Part shown: positions 44,383 to 56,335 of the stretch, piece by piece | Numbering within the stretch: the first letter of the stretch is position 1 | Layout: each line of letters starts with the position of its first letter | Assembly: GCA_964034945.1 (NCBI GenBank) | Contig: OZ035963.1 | Coordinates: 49,986,032 to 50,050,031 of the forward strand | DNA from: Chrysopilus asiliformis | Lineage: Eukaryota > Arthropoda > Insecta > Diptera > Rhagionidae | DNA: 64,000 nucleotides | Direction: 5' to 3' | The notes under the pieces: generated by a model | Database searches by the model: none | Seen by the model: only the letters and a program-made list of their open reading frames with translations | Told to the model about the DNA's origin: nothing | Translations under genes and position numbers: made by a program

Positions 44383-45237
44383 TTGGGAGTACAAATGCAA
44401 AAACGCCGTTTTCCAATAGATGGCGCTAGCAGTAAAATTCTGGTCAGATCATAAACGTCAAATATCAGATCAGAAACGTCAAATGAGGCATTTGGCAACA
44501 AGTCCTTGTAATTAAATTTGTAATTTTTTTTGTGCGTGAAAATGTCGGAATTTGAGCCAAACAAGCGTTATTTGCGGGAAGTTTTGCTTTTTGCCTTCAA
44601 TTCGAAAAAATCTGCGGCTGGGGCGCATCGAATAATTGTAGAAACTTATTGTGAGGCTTCTATTAGTAAAAGAACGTGTCGCGAATGGTTTCAACGCTAC
44701 AAAAGTAGTGTTTTTGACGTGGAAGATAAGAAACGCCCTGGACTGCCGGTGAAAAATTATGAGCTGTTGCAACCGAGTGAAACCATCACAGGAATTCGCT
44801 TCCGAACACAACTAATGCGTTTGAGCCGAGCATTGGAGGAAAAACGGGCACAATTCGAGCAAAGACATGACAAAGTGATTTTGCAGTACGACAACGCTCG
44901 TCCACATGTTGCTAATGTCGTTAAAACCTAACTGGAAACACTGAATTGGGACGTTGTACCCCACCCGCCGTATTCTCCAGACATTGCCCCTTCCGACTAC
45001 CACCTGTTCCGATCGATGACGCATGGCCTGGCTGAGCAACACTTCCGTTCTCACGGAGAGACCAAAAATTGGGTGGATTTGTGGATCCCGACGTGGAATC
45101 CGTATGCTGACAGAAAGATGGGAAAAAATTGTGGCTAGTGATGGACAATATTTTGAAGAATAAATATGTAACCATTTTTACACAAAAAAGCCTCAAATTT
45201 AAAAAAAAAAACGGCGGTTTTCCATTTGTACTCGTAA
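44383..45237 (+). mobile_element. deleted mariner element
   Basis: Ends TTGGGAGTACAAATGCAAAA and, inverted, TTACGAGTACAAATGGAAAA form 28-bp inverted repeats with four mismatches, flanked by TA on both sides (44381-44382, 45238-45239). At 855 bp it is about 450 bp shorter than a typical mariner. The transposase inside is broken. Confidence 0.9.
44542..45163 (+). pseudogene. mariner transposase, internally deleted
   Basis: The start is the ATG at 44542 near the 5' inverted repeat. The N-terminal DNA-binding part is recognisable (WFQRYKSSVFDVEDK). At about 44755 it jumps from the linker to YELLQPSETIT, so roughly the segment with the first catalytic Asp is missing. The second Asp is at 44890 (DNARPH) and the third at 44995 (PSDYHLF) with 34 residues between, the DD34D spacing of mariner. 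An in-frame TAA at 44929 interrupts between them and the frame is lost after about 45090; the usual C-terminus (ERWEKIVASDGQ) appears in another frame ending at 45163. It cannot make active transposase. Confidence 0.93.
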
Positions 45238-45269
45238 TATAAAAGAGCTATGTAAAATCCTGGTCTAAA

Positions 45270-46080
45270 CACATTTTGCCTTTATAAATTATTCGGTACG
45301 GGTCACCGTTTTCGAGAAAAATCTAAAAAACTGTCTCATTCATATTGGAGAGGGGAGAAGGAATGTCTCAAAGTTGCTCGTTCAAAAACTAAAGTAATGC
45401 AGCTGTACAAAATTTCAAGTCTCTAGCTCAATTTATTCAATAGTTATGTTGTTTACGGACGGTCGCACAGGCGGACGGAGAAACAGACGACCATTTTCTA
45501 GATGATTTTTTGCAGTAACCTTGGTCTATAAACCCGGAGACTTTAAGCCGCATTCCGAGCGGACAGACAAAATCTTTTGTCATTCCTAACACAATATGAC
45601 TCACAATTTTCCAGAAAATTGCAACAAACTCTTTCGCTTATAGAAGGGTGGGGGGGAAAGAAATGGTACGATTTTGCCGTTCAAGAACTTATTTTAGCCA
45701 TTTACGAGAAACGTGACTCTACAAAAGTTCAAGTCTCTAGCTCAATCCTTTTGAAAGTTATGGTGTTCAGGGACGGACGAACCGACAGACGGACAGACAG
45801 ACGGACAAACAGATAGACATGCGGAAATCAAAATCTTTTGTCATCAAGTACACTTGAGCTACTATGTGTATGTTTAGACGTTTAGCGCCTCATCTTATCC
45901 TCACTTTGATACGTGACGAAATATGCCACGTTAAACTCCAAACAGGCACATTGCTGAGCTGGCTTAGGTCAAGTGTACGACGGGCCTAACACCCTGGTGT
46001 AGTTCATTTTTGTGTCCGACGATTGTTTCGATGCGTTACAAACGTTATACTAAATCATATATGCTACTATATGATTCACA
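45270..46080. repeat. degenerate GTCC-family relatives
   Basis: Two degraded blocks with TTTCAAGTCTCTAGCTCAAT followed by short GACGGAC runs (45460-45490 and 45774-45815), then TAACACCCTGGTGTAGTTCA and GATGCGTTACAAACG. They resemble the element pieces at 2560-2820 with strong divergence. Confidence 0.5.
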
Positions 46081-46084
46081 CATA

Positions 46085-47805
46085 CAGTATAGAAAGTCAC
46101 AACCACCAAAATTGAAACCAGAATCTTCCCACATCCAGGATATTGAGATTAATTTGCTGACCATTGCCATAGGATAAGAAGTGTACAGCAAATATTAATA
46201 AATGCGTTCGAGGGTCAATTTCTGGAACAAAATCAAGTGATTCGTTAAGGTGAAATAACATTCGGTGGTAGCCACGTAACCAGAAATTTGTCCATATTAG
46301 ACACGTGTATAATCAACCGTTCTAGCCCCTCAAAGATTTACAATTGGTACGAGTGTAAGGTGAATCATCTTCTTTGTTCCTCATATGAATACGATATGAG
46401 GATTTCTAAGGGCGAGACATCTACTATTTTACATGTCTATATTTATGACTACCAACAATTTTTCCTTAATTTCCACTACATTGCCTTATCTTCTACGCTT
46501 ATCTTATACAAAAATTTACCGCTTCCAAGCAACTCAACTATAAGTTCAGGCAACTTTGCAGGAAAATTCTCTAGCAATCCTTATATTAAGAAAGTAACTA
46601 CCTTGCCTTTAGCTCAAGTTCAGTTCAGTTCATTTCATTTGAGTTTAGTTCAACTCATTCCCAAGCATAACCACAAATTATATCCATAGTTCACCTATCT
46701 GAGCGTACACCTGGCATTATGAACTATTAGCAAGCCTTGGATATGAATGTTTACCGGTAACTATAAAAAAATCTACATATCTACACTCGCATATCTGTAA
46801 GGACATAAAACATGTAACTATGGATTTATTATAGTATACCTAAATATTTTGATATTTCAGTATAAATTCACACAGACAGACTAACACATTACGACAGCCA
46901 GTAGATATTGATGTTTACCGAAATCCTTAAGTAAGTGTTTTTGTGGCATTTAATACAAATATCATATATATTTATATATATCTGCCAATTAATATAATCA
47001 TGTTACGTAATTATTGCTGTGTAATTAATGTAATTTGTGATTTACTAACTATTTGGCTAAAAGGTTTATCTCAGATTCCTTTGGCTAAGATATGATGTCT
47101 ACGTACATGTAGTTACAGCCGAAAGGCGGATAGAAACCAAACAATGTCGAGATTCACGCACATTCCATTTGATTTTTTTTTGCCCTAGTGTTTGTATAAA
47201 ACAGACACCTATGGGGGTTGTTTTTTTTTATATACACGACACATAATCATCCAGCTGAGACGTTTTATTTTTTCCTGTAATACAAACAACATGAATTGGG
47301 GTAATTTCTTTTGTGGTTTTATGGCCATTCTATTAGTAAAACCATTAAAACGGATACATACGATGGTGAAACAAGCAAAATCTAAATTAATTCATTGTAA
47401 TGTGAAGTTCAGAATGTTGCTCTATTATCCATCTATATTCGTTTTCGCCGTTTATTATAATATCTACCTGTAGGCTTGCCAATTATCAGAAACAGACGAA
47501 AATATCTTTAAATTATTCCTGGCAACATGTCTATGAAGATTCGCCGCCGGGTTCCATTAATATTGCAAAAATTTGCAAAGACTTCTAAGAAATTTTTGGT
47601 TCAAAAACATGGTTCAGTTAGAGTTAGAGAGAGAACCATTTCAGCCTCCCATTTTAAACTGCTTTTACAGTTCTTTTTAGTTCAAATTGACTATTTTGCA
47701 AATCCAATGTAACTCTATGTCTATACCAGGGGTCGGCAATTAGTTTCTATGGAGGTCTGGCTAATTTGAAAAAAAAAATTCAAGGTCCAAAAAAAATTTA
47801 AACAT
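46085..47805. other. no gene recognised
   Basis: AT-rich. A 133-codon open frame at 46288-46689 begins at a non-ATG codon and has no recognisable domain, so I do not call it. Nothing else identified. Confidence 0.45.
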
Positions 47806-47807
47806 TA

Positions 47808-48193
47808 AGGTGCCGCTCCACATGAGAGTAAATGCCGGCGAGAACCTCTCGATAGCAGCTACTCGCAAATGGACACGTCTCTGAGAGTCGCTCGCAGAAA
47901 CTCGCAAAAACTCGCGAGCTAGTTTCTTCGAGCTGTCAAAAGTGATTCTACTCTCTATTCGACACGCACCCACTGAACTCTCGGAGAGTAACTCGCCAGA
48001 TACGAACGGCGTTTGAATTTGGGTAGTAGCTCTCGAGAGCTCGCCAAAGCAAGATGTCAAAAAAAATCAAGATATTGGTCTTGAAAAGAGAAAAATCGCC
48101 GAAATTAACTCTCAAATGGACAACCTCCTGCGAGTAACTCTCAAGAGTTTTTGAGAGTTACTCGCGTATTTACTCTCATGTGGAGCGGCACCT
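47808..48193 (+). mobile_element. AGGTGCC MITE, copy 3
   Basis: Ends AGGTGCCGCTCCACATGAGA and its exact inverse, with TTA at 47805-47807 and 48194-48196. The core is colinear with copy 1 (CGGCGAGAACCTCTCGAT, CTGTCAAAAGTGATTCTA). Confidence 0.92.
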
Positions 48194-48307
48194 TTAGTTA
48201 ATAAATTTATTTATTTTTATAATAAAAACACAGTTTACGCCGTTTAAGGTAAATTATTTAATATAATATAATTTTTAAAGGGAGAAGTGACATTTCTTGT
48301 CCTTTAG

Positions 48308-48659
48308 TGGTCCATTTATTTACAAAAACCAGCATGGAAATCTTTTAAGAATGTTGTTGCAATTTTTTTAGGTAACCATAAGAGTGAGAGCTACAGAGAG
48401 TTGGTTAGCGAGCTATTGTTGGCTTATCAAGCATTGGGTTGCAACATGTCCCTCAAGATTCATTTTTTAGACTCACACCTGGATTTTTTTCTTGAGAATT
48501 TGTGGGCTGTGAGCGATGAGCACGGAGAAAGGTTCCATCAGGACATTTCTAAGATGAAAAAACGTTACCAGGGCAAATGGAACCCAAAATATGTTGGCAG
48601 ATTACTGCTGGACAATCAAAAGGGACCAACCAGAAGCTAAATTTGCTAAAAAATCTTAG
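48308..48659 (+). pseudogene. frameshifted fragment of a repeated arthropod gene family
   Basis: The frame is open from 48308 and reads KSFKNVVAIFLGNHKSESY, then GCNMSLKIHFLDSHLDFF, then DEHGERFHQDISKMKKRYQG. I recall this pattern from a very common, uncharacterised and probably transposon-derived protein family in arthropods and other invertebrates. After WNPK one extra A at about 48590 shifts the frame; the expected LADYCWT continuation is present in the next frame and ends at TAG 48657. No start codon or full-length N-terminus is present, so this is a terminal fragment. Identification is from memory of the family, not a search. Confidence 0.65.
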
Positions 48660-48669
48660 ATCGTAACTT

Positions 48670-49130
48670 CATAATAAAACTTTTTTACATTTTTGGTTTA
48701 GGAGGTCATTGTTTTTTGAAATATTTTAAATTACTTCAGAAAATAAAATTCTTGGCTAACAGTATTTTTTTTAATGCTTGTTTTTACCACTTATTAAATT
48801 TAAAAATATCATAAAAGTCTATATGGTACAACAAAGTTACAATTTTGTTTACCAGTGAAATTAACAGGAATACCTGTAGAAAAAAAAATGTTTTTATTAA
48901 TTCCTATGCGCGACCTTTTGGGGCCTAGGCGGTAATCAGCCACAGTGACTGACACGTTCCATACACCAAAAATGCCAGTAGGGATTTTTTTTTCTAATTA
49001 CCCGATAGAAGCCATAATTTGTTAACTCGCTCGAAATTTTGCCGTTCAGATTGCTTTTTAAATTAGTTAATAAAATTTGTTTTTTTTTTTAATTTCTTTA
49101 CAATTATCAGGAAAACAATGAAATAAAAAC
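48670..49130. other. no gene recognised
   Basis: AT-rich spacer; nothing identified. Confidence 0.4.
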
Positions 49131-49137
49131 CGGTTTT

Positions 49138-49345
49138 TTGAAGCGAACCAAAAACCACTGAATCATTGAAATTTTAGTGAACCAAAACCAGAACCAAACC
49201 CAATTTTTTGAAATTATGGAAACCAGAACTAAATTTTTCATAATTTTGAAACCAGAACCAAATTTTTGGAATTTTGGAATCCAAAACCAGAACCAAATTT
49301 TTAAAACCAATTTTTTGAAATTTTAGGAACTAAAACCAAAAATCA
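49138..49345. repeat. degenerate tandem repeat of AACCAGAACCAAATTTTT
   Basis: Five or six imperfect units of about 35 bp containing ACCAGAACCAAATTTTTGAA-like text. A minus-strand open frame (FWFWI/KNLV repeats) is a by-product. Confidence 0.75.
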
Positions 49346-49349
49346 GAAA

Positions 49350-49940
49350 TCCAATTTACCCATGAACCACAATTGACCTACTTTCAAAAAACTTTTGGTC
49401 TGCATCTGTGCTCTTCAATCTCCTTTAATCGCAATTTGAAATAAAATATTTTTTTGTTGTTATGAATGAAAATCATTTTTGGACACATGATGTAATTGAA
49501 GCATAAAACTCGATGACAAAACACGACAAACTTTTCACGAGCGAATAATTCAATTACGGAAAATATCTTTTTGAGTGCAGAAACTTTGGCATTATTTTGT
49601 GAAGGAAAAGTTTCTATCATTGCAATTAAATCGATTGAAAAAGTTTGGCTTTTTGTATCACGACAATTAGTTTGAAAATGCAACAATATAAAACATACAA
49701 AATAAATAAAATGTTTTATTGGAATTCATTTGTACTTCGAATACGGTTTTGTCTTTTTGGTAATTTACTTCAAGCTTAGTTTTTCTTCGATCTTGAAATT
49801 AATGGAGAGTTCTTAATTTAAGATTTCAACAGAAGGTCAAGAATGATATTTGAAAATCATAAGGACTTTTTCATCTAAGTTTTTCATCTAAGTTTATATG
49901 ACGAGACTAAAATGGAGGACAAAAATCAGTGAGATTATTA
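49350..49940. other. no gene recognised
   Basis: A 100-codon minus-strand open frame (49384-49686) has no recognised domain. Nothing else identified. Confidence 0.4.
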
Positions 49941-50080
49941 TTTATTACTTTCTTGTACGTAGTATAATAAAGTATTGTATTCATGAAAAATTTAAACCTA
50001 TTGATTTTGCCTAAAAAACAACCCCCAAGCACTCCCGAGCCGATTGGTGCATTATTATAAAAATGTCTTTCTGTATGTCA

Positions 50081-50469
50081 AGATGCCTGTCCACATGAGA
50101 GTAAATGCCGGCGAGAAGCTTTCGAGATTTCTCGATAGCAGCTACTCACAAATTGTATTCATGAAAAATTTGAACAAATGACTCGTCTCTGAGAGTCGCT
50201 CGCAGAAACTCGCAAAAACTAGCGAACTAGTGTCTGCGAGCTGTCAAAAGTGATTCTACTCTCTAGTCGACAAGCACCCACTGAACTCTCGGGGAGTTGC
50301 TCGCCAGATACGAACGGCGTTTCAATTTCGCTAGTAGCTCCCGAGAACTCGCCAAAGCAAGATGTCAAAAAAATCAAGATATTGGTCAAGATATTGAAAA
50401 ATCGCGGAAATTAACTCTCAAATGGGTAACCTCCTGCGAGTAACTCTCGAGAGTTTTTGAGAGTTACTC
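50081..50469 (+). mobile_element. AGGTGCC MITE, copy 4 (damaged)
   Basis: The left end is mutated (AGATGCCTGTCCACATGAGA). The core matches copies 1 and 3. The right end stops at GAGAGTTACTC, where the array begins, so about 25 bp and the second target copy are lost. A 19-bp insert TTGTATTCATGAAAAATTT at 50153-50171 is identical to element sequence at 49975-49993. Confidence 0.85.
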
Positions 50470-51297
50470 AGTCTATCAGTCGGTCAGTCAAGCAGTCCGT
50501 CAGTCAAGCAGTCCGTCAGTCTGTTAGTCTGTTAGTCTGTTAGTCTGTTAGTCTGTTAGTCTGTTAGTCTATTAGTCTATTAGTCTATTAGTCTATTAGT
50601 CTGTTAGTCTGTCAGTCTGTCAGTCTGTTAGTCTGTTAGTCTGTTAGTCTGTTAGTCTGTTAGTCTGTTAGTCTGTTAGTCTGTTAGTCTGTTAGTCTGT
50701 TAGTCTGTTAGTCTGTTAGTCTGTTAGTCTGTTAGTCTGTTAGTCTGTTAGTCTGTTAGTCTGTTAGTCTGTTAGTCTGTTAGTCTGTTAGTCTGTTAGT
50801 CTGTTAGTCTGTTAGTCTGTTAGTCTGTTAGTCTGTTAGTCTGTTAGTCTGTTAGTCTGTTAGTCTGTTAGTCTGTTAGTCTGTTAGTCTGTTAGTCTGT
50901 TAGTCTGTTAGTCTGTTAGTCTGTTAGTCTGTTAGTCTGTTAGTCTGTTAGTCTGTTAGTCTGTTAGTCTGTTAGTCTGTTAGTCTGTTAGTCTGTTAGT
51001 CTGTTAGTCTGTTAGTCTGTTAGTCTGTTAGTCTGTTAGTCTGTTAGTCTGTTAGTCTGTTAGTCTGTTAGTCTGTTAGTCTGTTAGTCTGTTAGTCTGT
51101 TAGTCTGTTAGTCTGTTAGTCTGTTAGTCTGTTAGTCTGTTAGTCTGTTAGTCTGTTAGTCTGTTAGTCTGTTAGTCTGTTAGTCTGTTAGTCTGTTAGT
51201 CTGTTAGTCTGTTAGTCTGTCAGTCTGTTAGTCTGTTAGTCTGTTAGTCTGTTAGTCTGTTAGTCTGTTAGTCTGTTAGTCTGTCAGTCTGTCAGAT
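50470..51297. repeat. (GTTAGTCT)n octamer array, about 100 units
   Basis: After an irregular start (GTCAGTCAAGCAGTCC) the unit GTTAGTCT repeats almost perfectly, with small blocks of ATTAGTCT and GTCAGTCT near the left and right edges. Variants at the edges and a uniform middle are typical of arrays homogenised from the centre. Confidence 0.97.
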
Positions 51298-51909
51298 TGT
51301 GTACAATATTTCTCAAAAACTAATACAGCTAGACCCATGAAATTTTGCAGGCATGTTTGGTCCTGGAATGGGACGATCCTGTCAACATTTGGCTGAATCA
51401 GTTAACCGGAAGTAACCAAAATGGCGGGTTTTTTTTTAATCGCAATTTTGTTTTTTGCTGTTTACTTCTAAACTTCGTGTTTTTAAGTAGTCTTATGTGT
51501 AATCAAACTTGGAGACAATAAAATGTTCTACATTTTTGTATTTTAATAGAACTGCATATCTCAAGCCGTTATCGAGATATACCGTTATTTCCAAAAAACC
51601 AGTTTTAGAAATATTTTCATATATAGTTTGAAAAATATATTTTTATGAATTGCTTCCAAACTAATGGTTTTTCGAAAAATTAATTAAAGGTAGAATTAAA
51701 GGTATTAAAATTCTCACATTTTTGCACTTTACCGTATCCATTTACCGCTATCGAGATATTCCAGATTTTGTAAAATAAAATATCATATTTTTATGTAAAC
51801 TAATATTTTATTACAGTGTAAATTATTGTTATAGTGTAAATTATGCGTAAACGTAGATGTTGTATATTTCAGATATTTTTGCTGTTCATTTCAGATATTT
51901 TTTCTTTGA

Positions 51910-53220
51910 ACTCATGTGACTCTAAATTTTCTCATTACATGAATTTCTTTCCTAATTTAGTATTTCTAAGAATTCATACTCATTTATGGTAGTATCTCTG
52001 GGAAATTCATGAGGAAAAAAAAGTTTTGCTTTGATTTTCTTTGAAATTCTTTCAACGAAATATTATTTCAGTACCTATAATGTTGCCAGAAATTAAACAT
52101 ATATTATCTGAGAGTAAATTTCAATGTTTTAATGTACAAAAATTAATGTTTTCTGTACACACCTTAGGAATAATGAATTGAATAAGTGTTAAACATGCCC
52201 TAAGGAAGTTTCTTGTCAGCAACAGATTTAGACAACCATGAAATTATTAACATGAAGTCATGACAAAATTCATACTCGGCTATATATTTATGTAATGATA
52301 TTTTATCGTTTGTGTTAAACCAATAATAATCTTTGATATCACCTGCCTGGTAGAAATTTAATTGAAAATACTGAAAGGAAATTATAAGGGCTGCTTGAAG
52401 CATCTGAAATACTATTGAAATTGACATTGGAAATATAGTATTCAATCTAGACGGGAATTTCATTTCACATTGCTTCTTTAATACATTTTTCCGAAATCAT
52501 ACAAATGTCAAATTCGGAATTATGAGCTGAAAAATTAAAATCGAAATTCGTGAGAAATCTATTGAAAGGTTTCATTTTTTTCAAACAGATTTCAATTAGA
52601 GTAGGTACCTATCCTTTATTTCCAATGCAGAAATTTAATTTCAATCCCGGCATTCAAATTTTTTTCTCCTGAAATACTTGGAAAAAAATTTCAGTTAAAC
52701 GTTTCCAGGTACATGCATTCAATTCAATTTTAATTATAACCTGACTTTAATTCCTGTCATTGCAAACGAATTTTCCATCGAACATTTTTCATTGAAAGAA
52801 TGTTAAGACCATAGTAGTATTAAAATTAAATTTTAATAGGATTATTGGATTAAATTGACACACTTCAATGGGGGATTATGAGGAAAATATGTCGTGATTT
52901 CTTAATCTCTAATAAGAAATTTAATTTCAGAAACGTATCAAAAGATACACTTGGTTGTTCCAGGAATAAACGTCTGCAGAAAACATAAATCTGTGGATAA
53001 ATAATTGGCATGAAACACAATTTTAGAACAATATATTATTCTATCAAGTTGTTCAGAAATTAATCTTGCAATCATTTAAACTTCACAATGAATTGATTTT
53101 GTAAAGATTTTCCTGAGAAATTTGAAACATTGTGCGCATGTTCAGCCAATAGAATTTGAAAAATCTTGCAAACCAAAATTGCATATATTTATGTCAATAT
53201 TCAAACAATAGTATATTACG
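51910..53220. other. no gene recognised
   Basis: Unique AT-rich sequence with no recognised open frame. The 87-codon minus frame at 52200-52463 has no domain. Confidence 0.45.
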
Positions 53221-53251
53221 CAACTAAGGGCGAAAGTCAACGATTTCACGG

Positions 53252-53277
53252 GTGTGAAGTTAGCTGCACGAGCGAAG
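53252..53277 (+). repeat. left arm of a 26-bp perfect inverted repeat
   Basis: Begins GTGTGAAGTTAGCTGCACGA and ends GCGAAG; exact inverse at 56056-56081. A GGGCGAAAGT motif lies outside each arm (53228 and, inverted, near 56223). Confidence 0.9.
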
Positions 53278-53430
53278 CGAGGGCGAAGCCCCCTGAGTTC
53301 AGCAGAAGTAAATTTTTATAAAAGGAACAAAACAACTATATTCTATAAATTCGTTTTATTACTAAGAAATGTTGGTGAAAACAGATTTTAATTTTTAAAT
53401 TTCTCTGAAATAAAAAAATCAACATAACAT

Positions 53431-56027
53431 AAAAATATCAGTTGTGGTCAACACAAAACTTTCTTTTACAAAATCTACGACCCTGCGCAATTTACGTTAT
53501 AGCCCTGTCGTATTGTCAACCCAATACAACCTCCCAATAAATTGTTGGTTCATCCAAAAATATCAAAAACGTACAAAATTTGAGATAACTTGAGAACGGT
53601 AAAAGATATCAATTTACGGTAAATGGCAAAAATGTAGAAAATGTTAACATGATTTTTTACATATTAATGAAAATATCTCAATAACGGAAAAAGATAACGG
53701 ATAACGGTAAAAGACAAAATTGTGCAGAATGCCATTCTCATTAAATGCCATTCTCATTAATTCACTTCCTACATTCAGTCAGTAAAAACCCGTTAGTTTT
53801 CGAGATAATCGCAAAAAACTGTCTTTTTTGGAAATAACGGTTTATCTCGATAACAGGTTGAGATATCGAGTTATAGCGAAATTTTATTTTCTCCAAGTTT
53901 TGTCATACTCAAGGCCACTAAAAACGCCTAGTTTGGGAGTAAATCGAGAAAAACGAAATTGCGATTTTTGAAAAACCGCCATTTTGGATACTTCCGGTTA
54001 ACGGATTTCCCCCAAAGGATCGTCCCATTTCAGGACCCAACATGCCTATAAAATTTCATGGCGCTAGCTCTATTAGTTTTTGAGAAATCTTGTACACAGA
54101 CTGACAGACAGACTGACAGACTGACAGACTGACAGACTGACAGACTGACAGACTGACAGACTGACAGACTGACAGACTGACAGACTGACAGACTGACAGA
54201 CTGACAGACTGACAGACTGACAGACTGACAGACTGACAGACTGACAGACTGACAGACTGACAGACTGACAGACTGACAGACTGACAGACTGACAGACTGA
54301 CAGACTGACAGACTGACAGACTGACAGACTGACAGACTGACAGACTGACAGACTGACAGACTGACAGACTGACAGACTGACAGACTGACAGACTGACAGA
54401 CTGACAGACTGACAGACTGACAGACTGACAGACTGACAGACTGACAGACTGACAGACTGACAGACTGACAGACTGACAGACTGACAGACTGACAGACTGA
54501 CAGACTGACAGACTGACAGACTGACAGACTGACAGACTGACAGACTGACAGACTGACAGACTGACAGACTGACAGACTGACAGACTGACAGACTGACAGA
54601 CTGACAGACTGACAGACTGACAGACTGACAGACTGACAGACTGACAGACTGACAGACTGACAGACTGACAGACTGACAGACTGACAGACTGACAGACTGA
54701 CAGACTGACAGACTGACAGACTGACAGACTGACAGACTGACAGACTGACAGACTGACAGACTGACAGACTGACAGACTGACAGACTGACAGACTGACAGA
54801 CTGACAGACTGACAGACTGACAGACTGACAGACTGACAGACTGACAGACTGACAGACTGACAGACTGACAGACTGACAGACTGACAGACTGACAGACTGA
54901 CAGACTGACAGACTGACAGACTGACAGACTGACAGACTGACAGACTGACAGACTGACAGACTGACAGACTGACAGACTGACAGACTGACAGACTGACAGA
55001 CTGACAGACTGACAGACTGACAGACTGACAGACTGACAGACTGACAGACTGACAGACTGACAGACTGACAGACTGACAGACTGACAGACTGACAGACTGA
55101 CAGACTGACAGACTGACAGACTGACAGACTGACAGACTGACAGACTGACAGACTGACAGACTGACAGACTGACAGACTGACAGACTGACAGACTGACAGA
55201 CTGACAGACTGACAGACTGACAGACTGACAGACTGACAGACTGACAGACTGACAGACTGACAGACTGACAGACTGACAGACTGACAGACTGACAGACTGA
55301 CAGACTGACAGACTGACAGACTGACAGACTGACAGACTGACAGACTGACAGACTGACAGACTGACAGACTGACAGACTGACAGACTGACAGACTGACAGA
55401 CTGACAGACTGACAGACTGACAGACTGACAGACTGACAGACTGACAGACTGACAGACTGACAGACTGACAGACTGACAGACTGACAGACTGACAGACTGA
55501 CAGACTGACAGACTGACAGACTGACAGACTGACAGACTGACAGACTGACAGACTGACAGACTGACAGACTGACAGACTGACAGACTGACAGACTGACAGA
55601 CTGACAGACTGACAGACTGACAGACTGACAGACTGACAGACTGACAGACTGACAGACTGACAGACTGACAGACTGACAGACTGACAGACTGACAGACTGA
55701 CAGACTGACAGACTGACAGACTGACAGACTGACAGACTGACAGACTGACAGACTGACAGACTGACAGACTGACAGACTGACAGACTGACAGACTGACAGA
55801 CTGACAGACTGACAGACTGACAGACTGACAGACTGACAGACTGACAGACTGACAGACTGACAGACTGACAGACTGACAGACTGACAGACTGACAGACAGA
55901 ACGACATTTTCTTAATATGACTCCAATCGACTCAGGAGTGATCGGGAAATGTTTTTTAGGCAAAATTAAGAGGTCGAAATTTTTCATGAATACAATACTT
56001 TATTATACTCCGTAGAAGAAAGTAATA
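53431..56027 (-). mobile_element. octamer-family element, copy 3 (reversed)
   Basis: Read on the minus strand it has ACTTTCTTCTACGGAGTATA, AAGTATTGTATTCATG, the array, GAGCTAGCGCCATGAAATTT, AATGGCGGTTTTTC and TATCGAGATAAACCG in the family order. The array accounts for 1.8 kb of its 2.6 kb. Inverted 26-bp repeats lie outside it at 53252-53277 and 56056-56081. Confidence 0.68.
54096..55899. repeat. 1.8-kb near-perfect (CAGACTGA)n array, about 225 units
   Basis: Apart from single irregular steps at both edges (GACAGACAGACTG) every unit reads identically by eye. Period 8 keeps all frames open, producing two spurious minus-strand proteins of over 600 residues made of SVSLSVCQ repeats. Not a gene. 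Confidence 0.98.
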
Positions 56028-56055
56028 GAATTCGGCAATGCTCAACTAAATCACA

Positions 56056-56081
56056 CTTCGCTCGTGCAGCTAACTTCACAC
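56056..56081 (-). repeat. right arm of a 26-bp perfect inverted repeat
   Basis: Exact inverse of 53252-53277; see that entry. Confidence 0.9.
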
Positions 56082-56335
56082 TCGTTTAGTTTTATTCACA
56101 AATTTTCGGTTAGAAGCATATATGGCTGTACTGCTTATTCTAGTTTTTCTGCCCATGAAGTTTTGTCTTCTGTATTCTGTGGTACGAGAAACACGCCGCG
56201 AAAACATATTTTCGGTCAGCTGATGGCACTTTCGCCCCTAGGGCCGAAAACGCAACTTTCGGCCCGCTACGGATGCATCGAAAGGTATATTTTCGAAAAA
56301 AAGCTTATACCTTAAAAAAAATCACTAAAAAGGGA

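Larger units (their letters stand above)
49946..51905 (+). mobile_element. octamer-family element, copy 2
   Basis: Order as in copy 1: AAAGTATTGTATTCATGAAA, CACTCCCGAGCCGATTGG, then an inserted MITE (50081-50469), the octamer array, TTCTCAAAAACTAATACAGC, AATGGCGGGTTT and TATCGAGATATACCGTTATT. The tail ends in degraded TTTCAGATATTTTT text. Ends are approximate. Confidence 0.62.

Noticed and set aside
46288..46689. 133-codon open frame
   Set aside because: Begins at TTG, has no recognised domain, and is rich in residues expected from AT-rich DNA.
54030..55987. Two minus-strand open frames of 625 and 643 codons
   Set aside because: They are translations of an 8-bp tandem array, open in every frame, with only short non-repeat ends and no domain.
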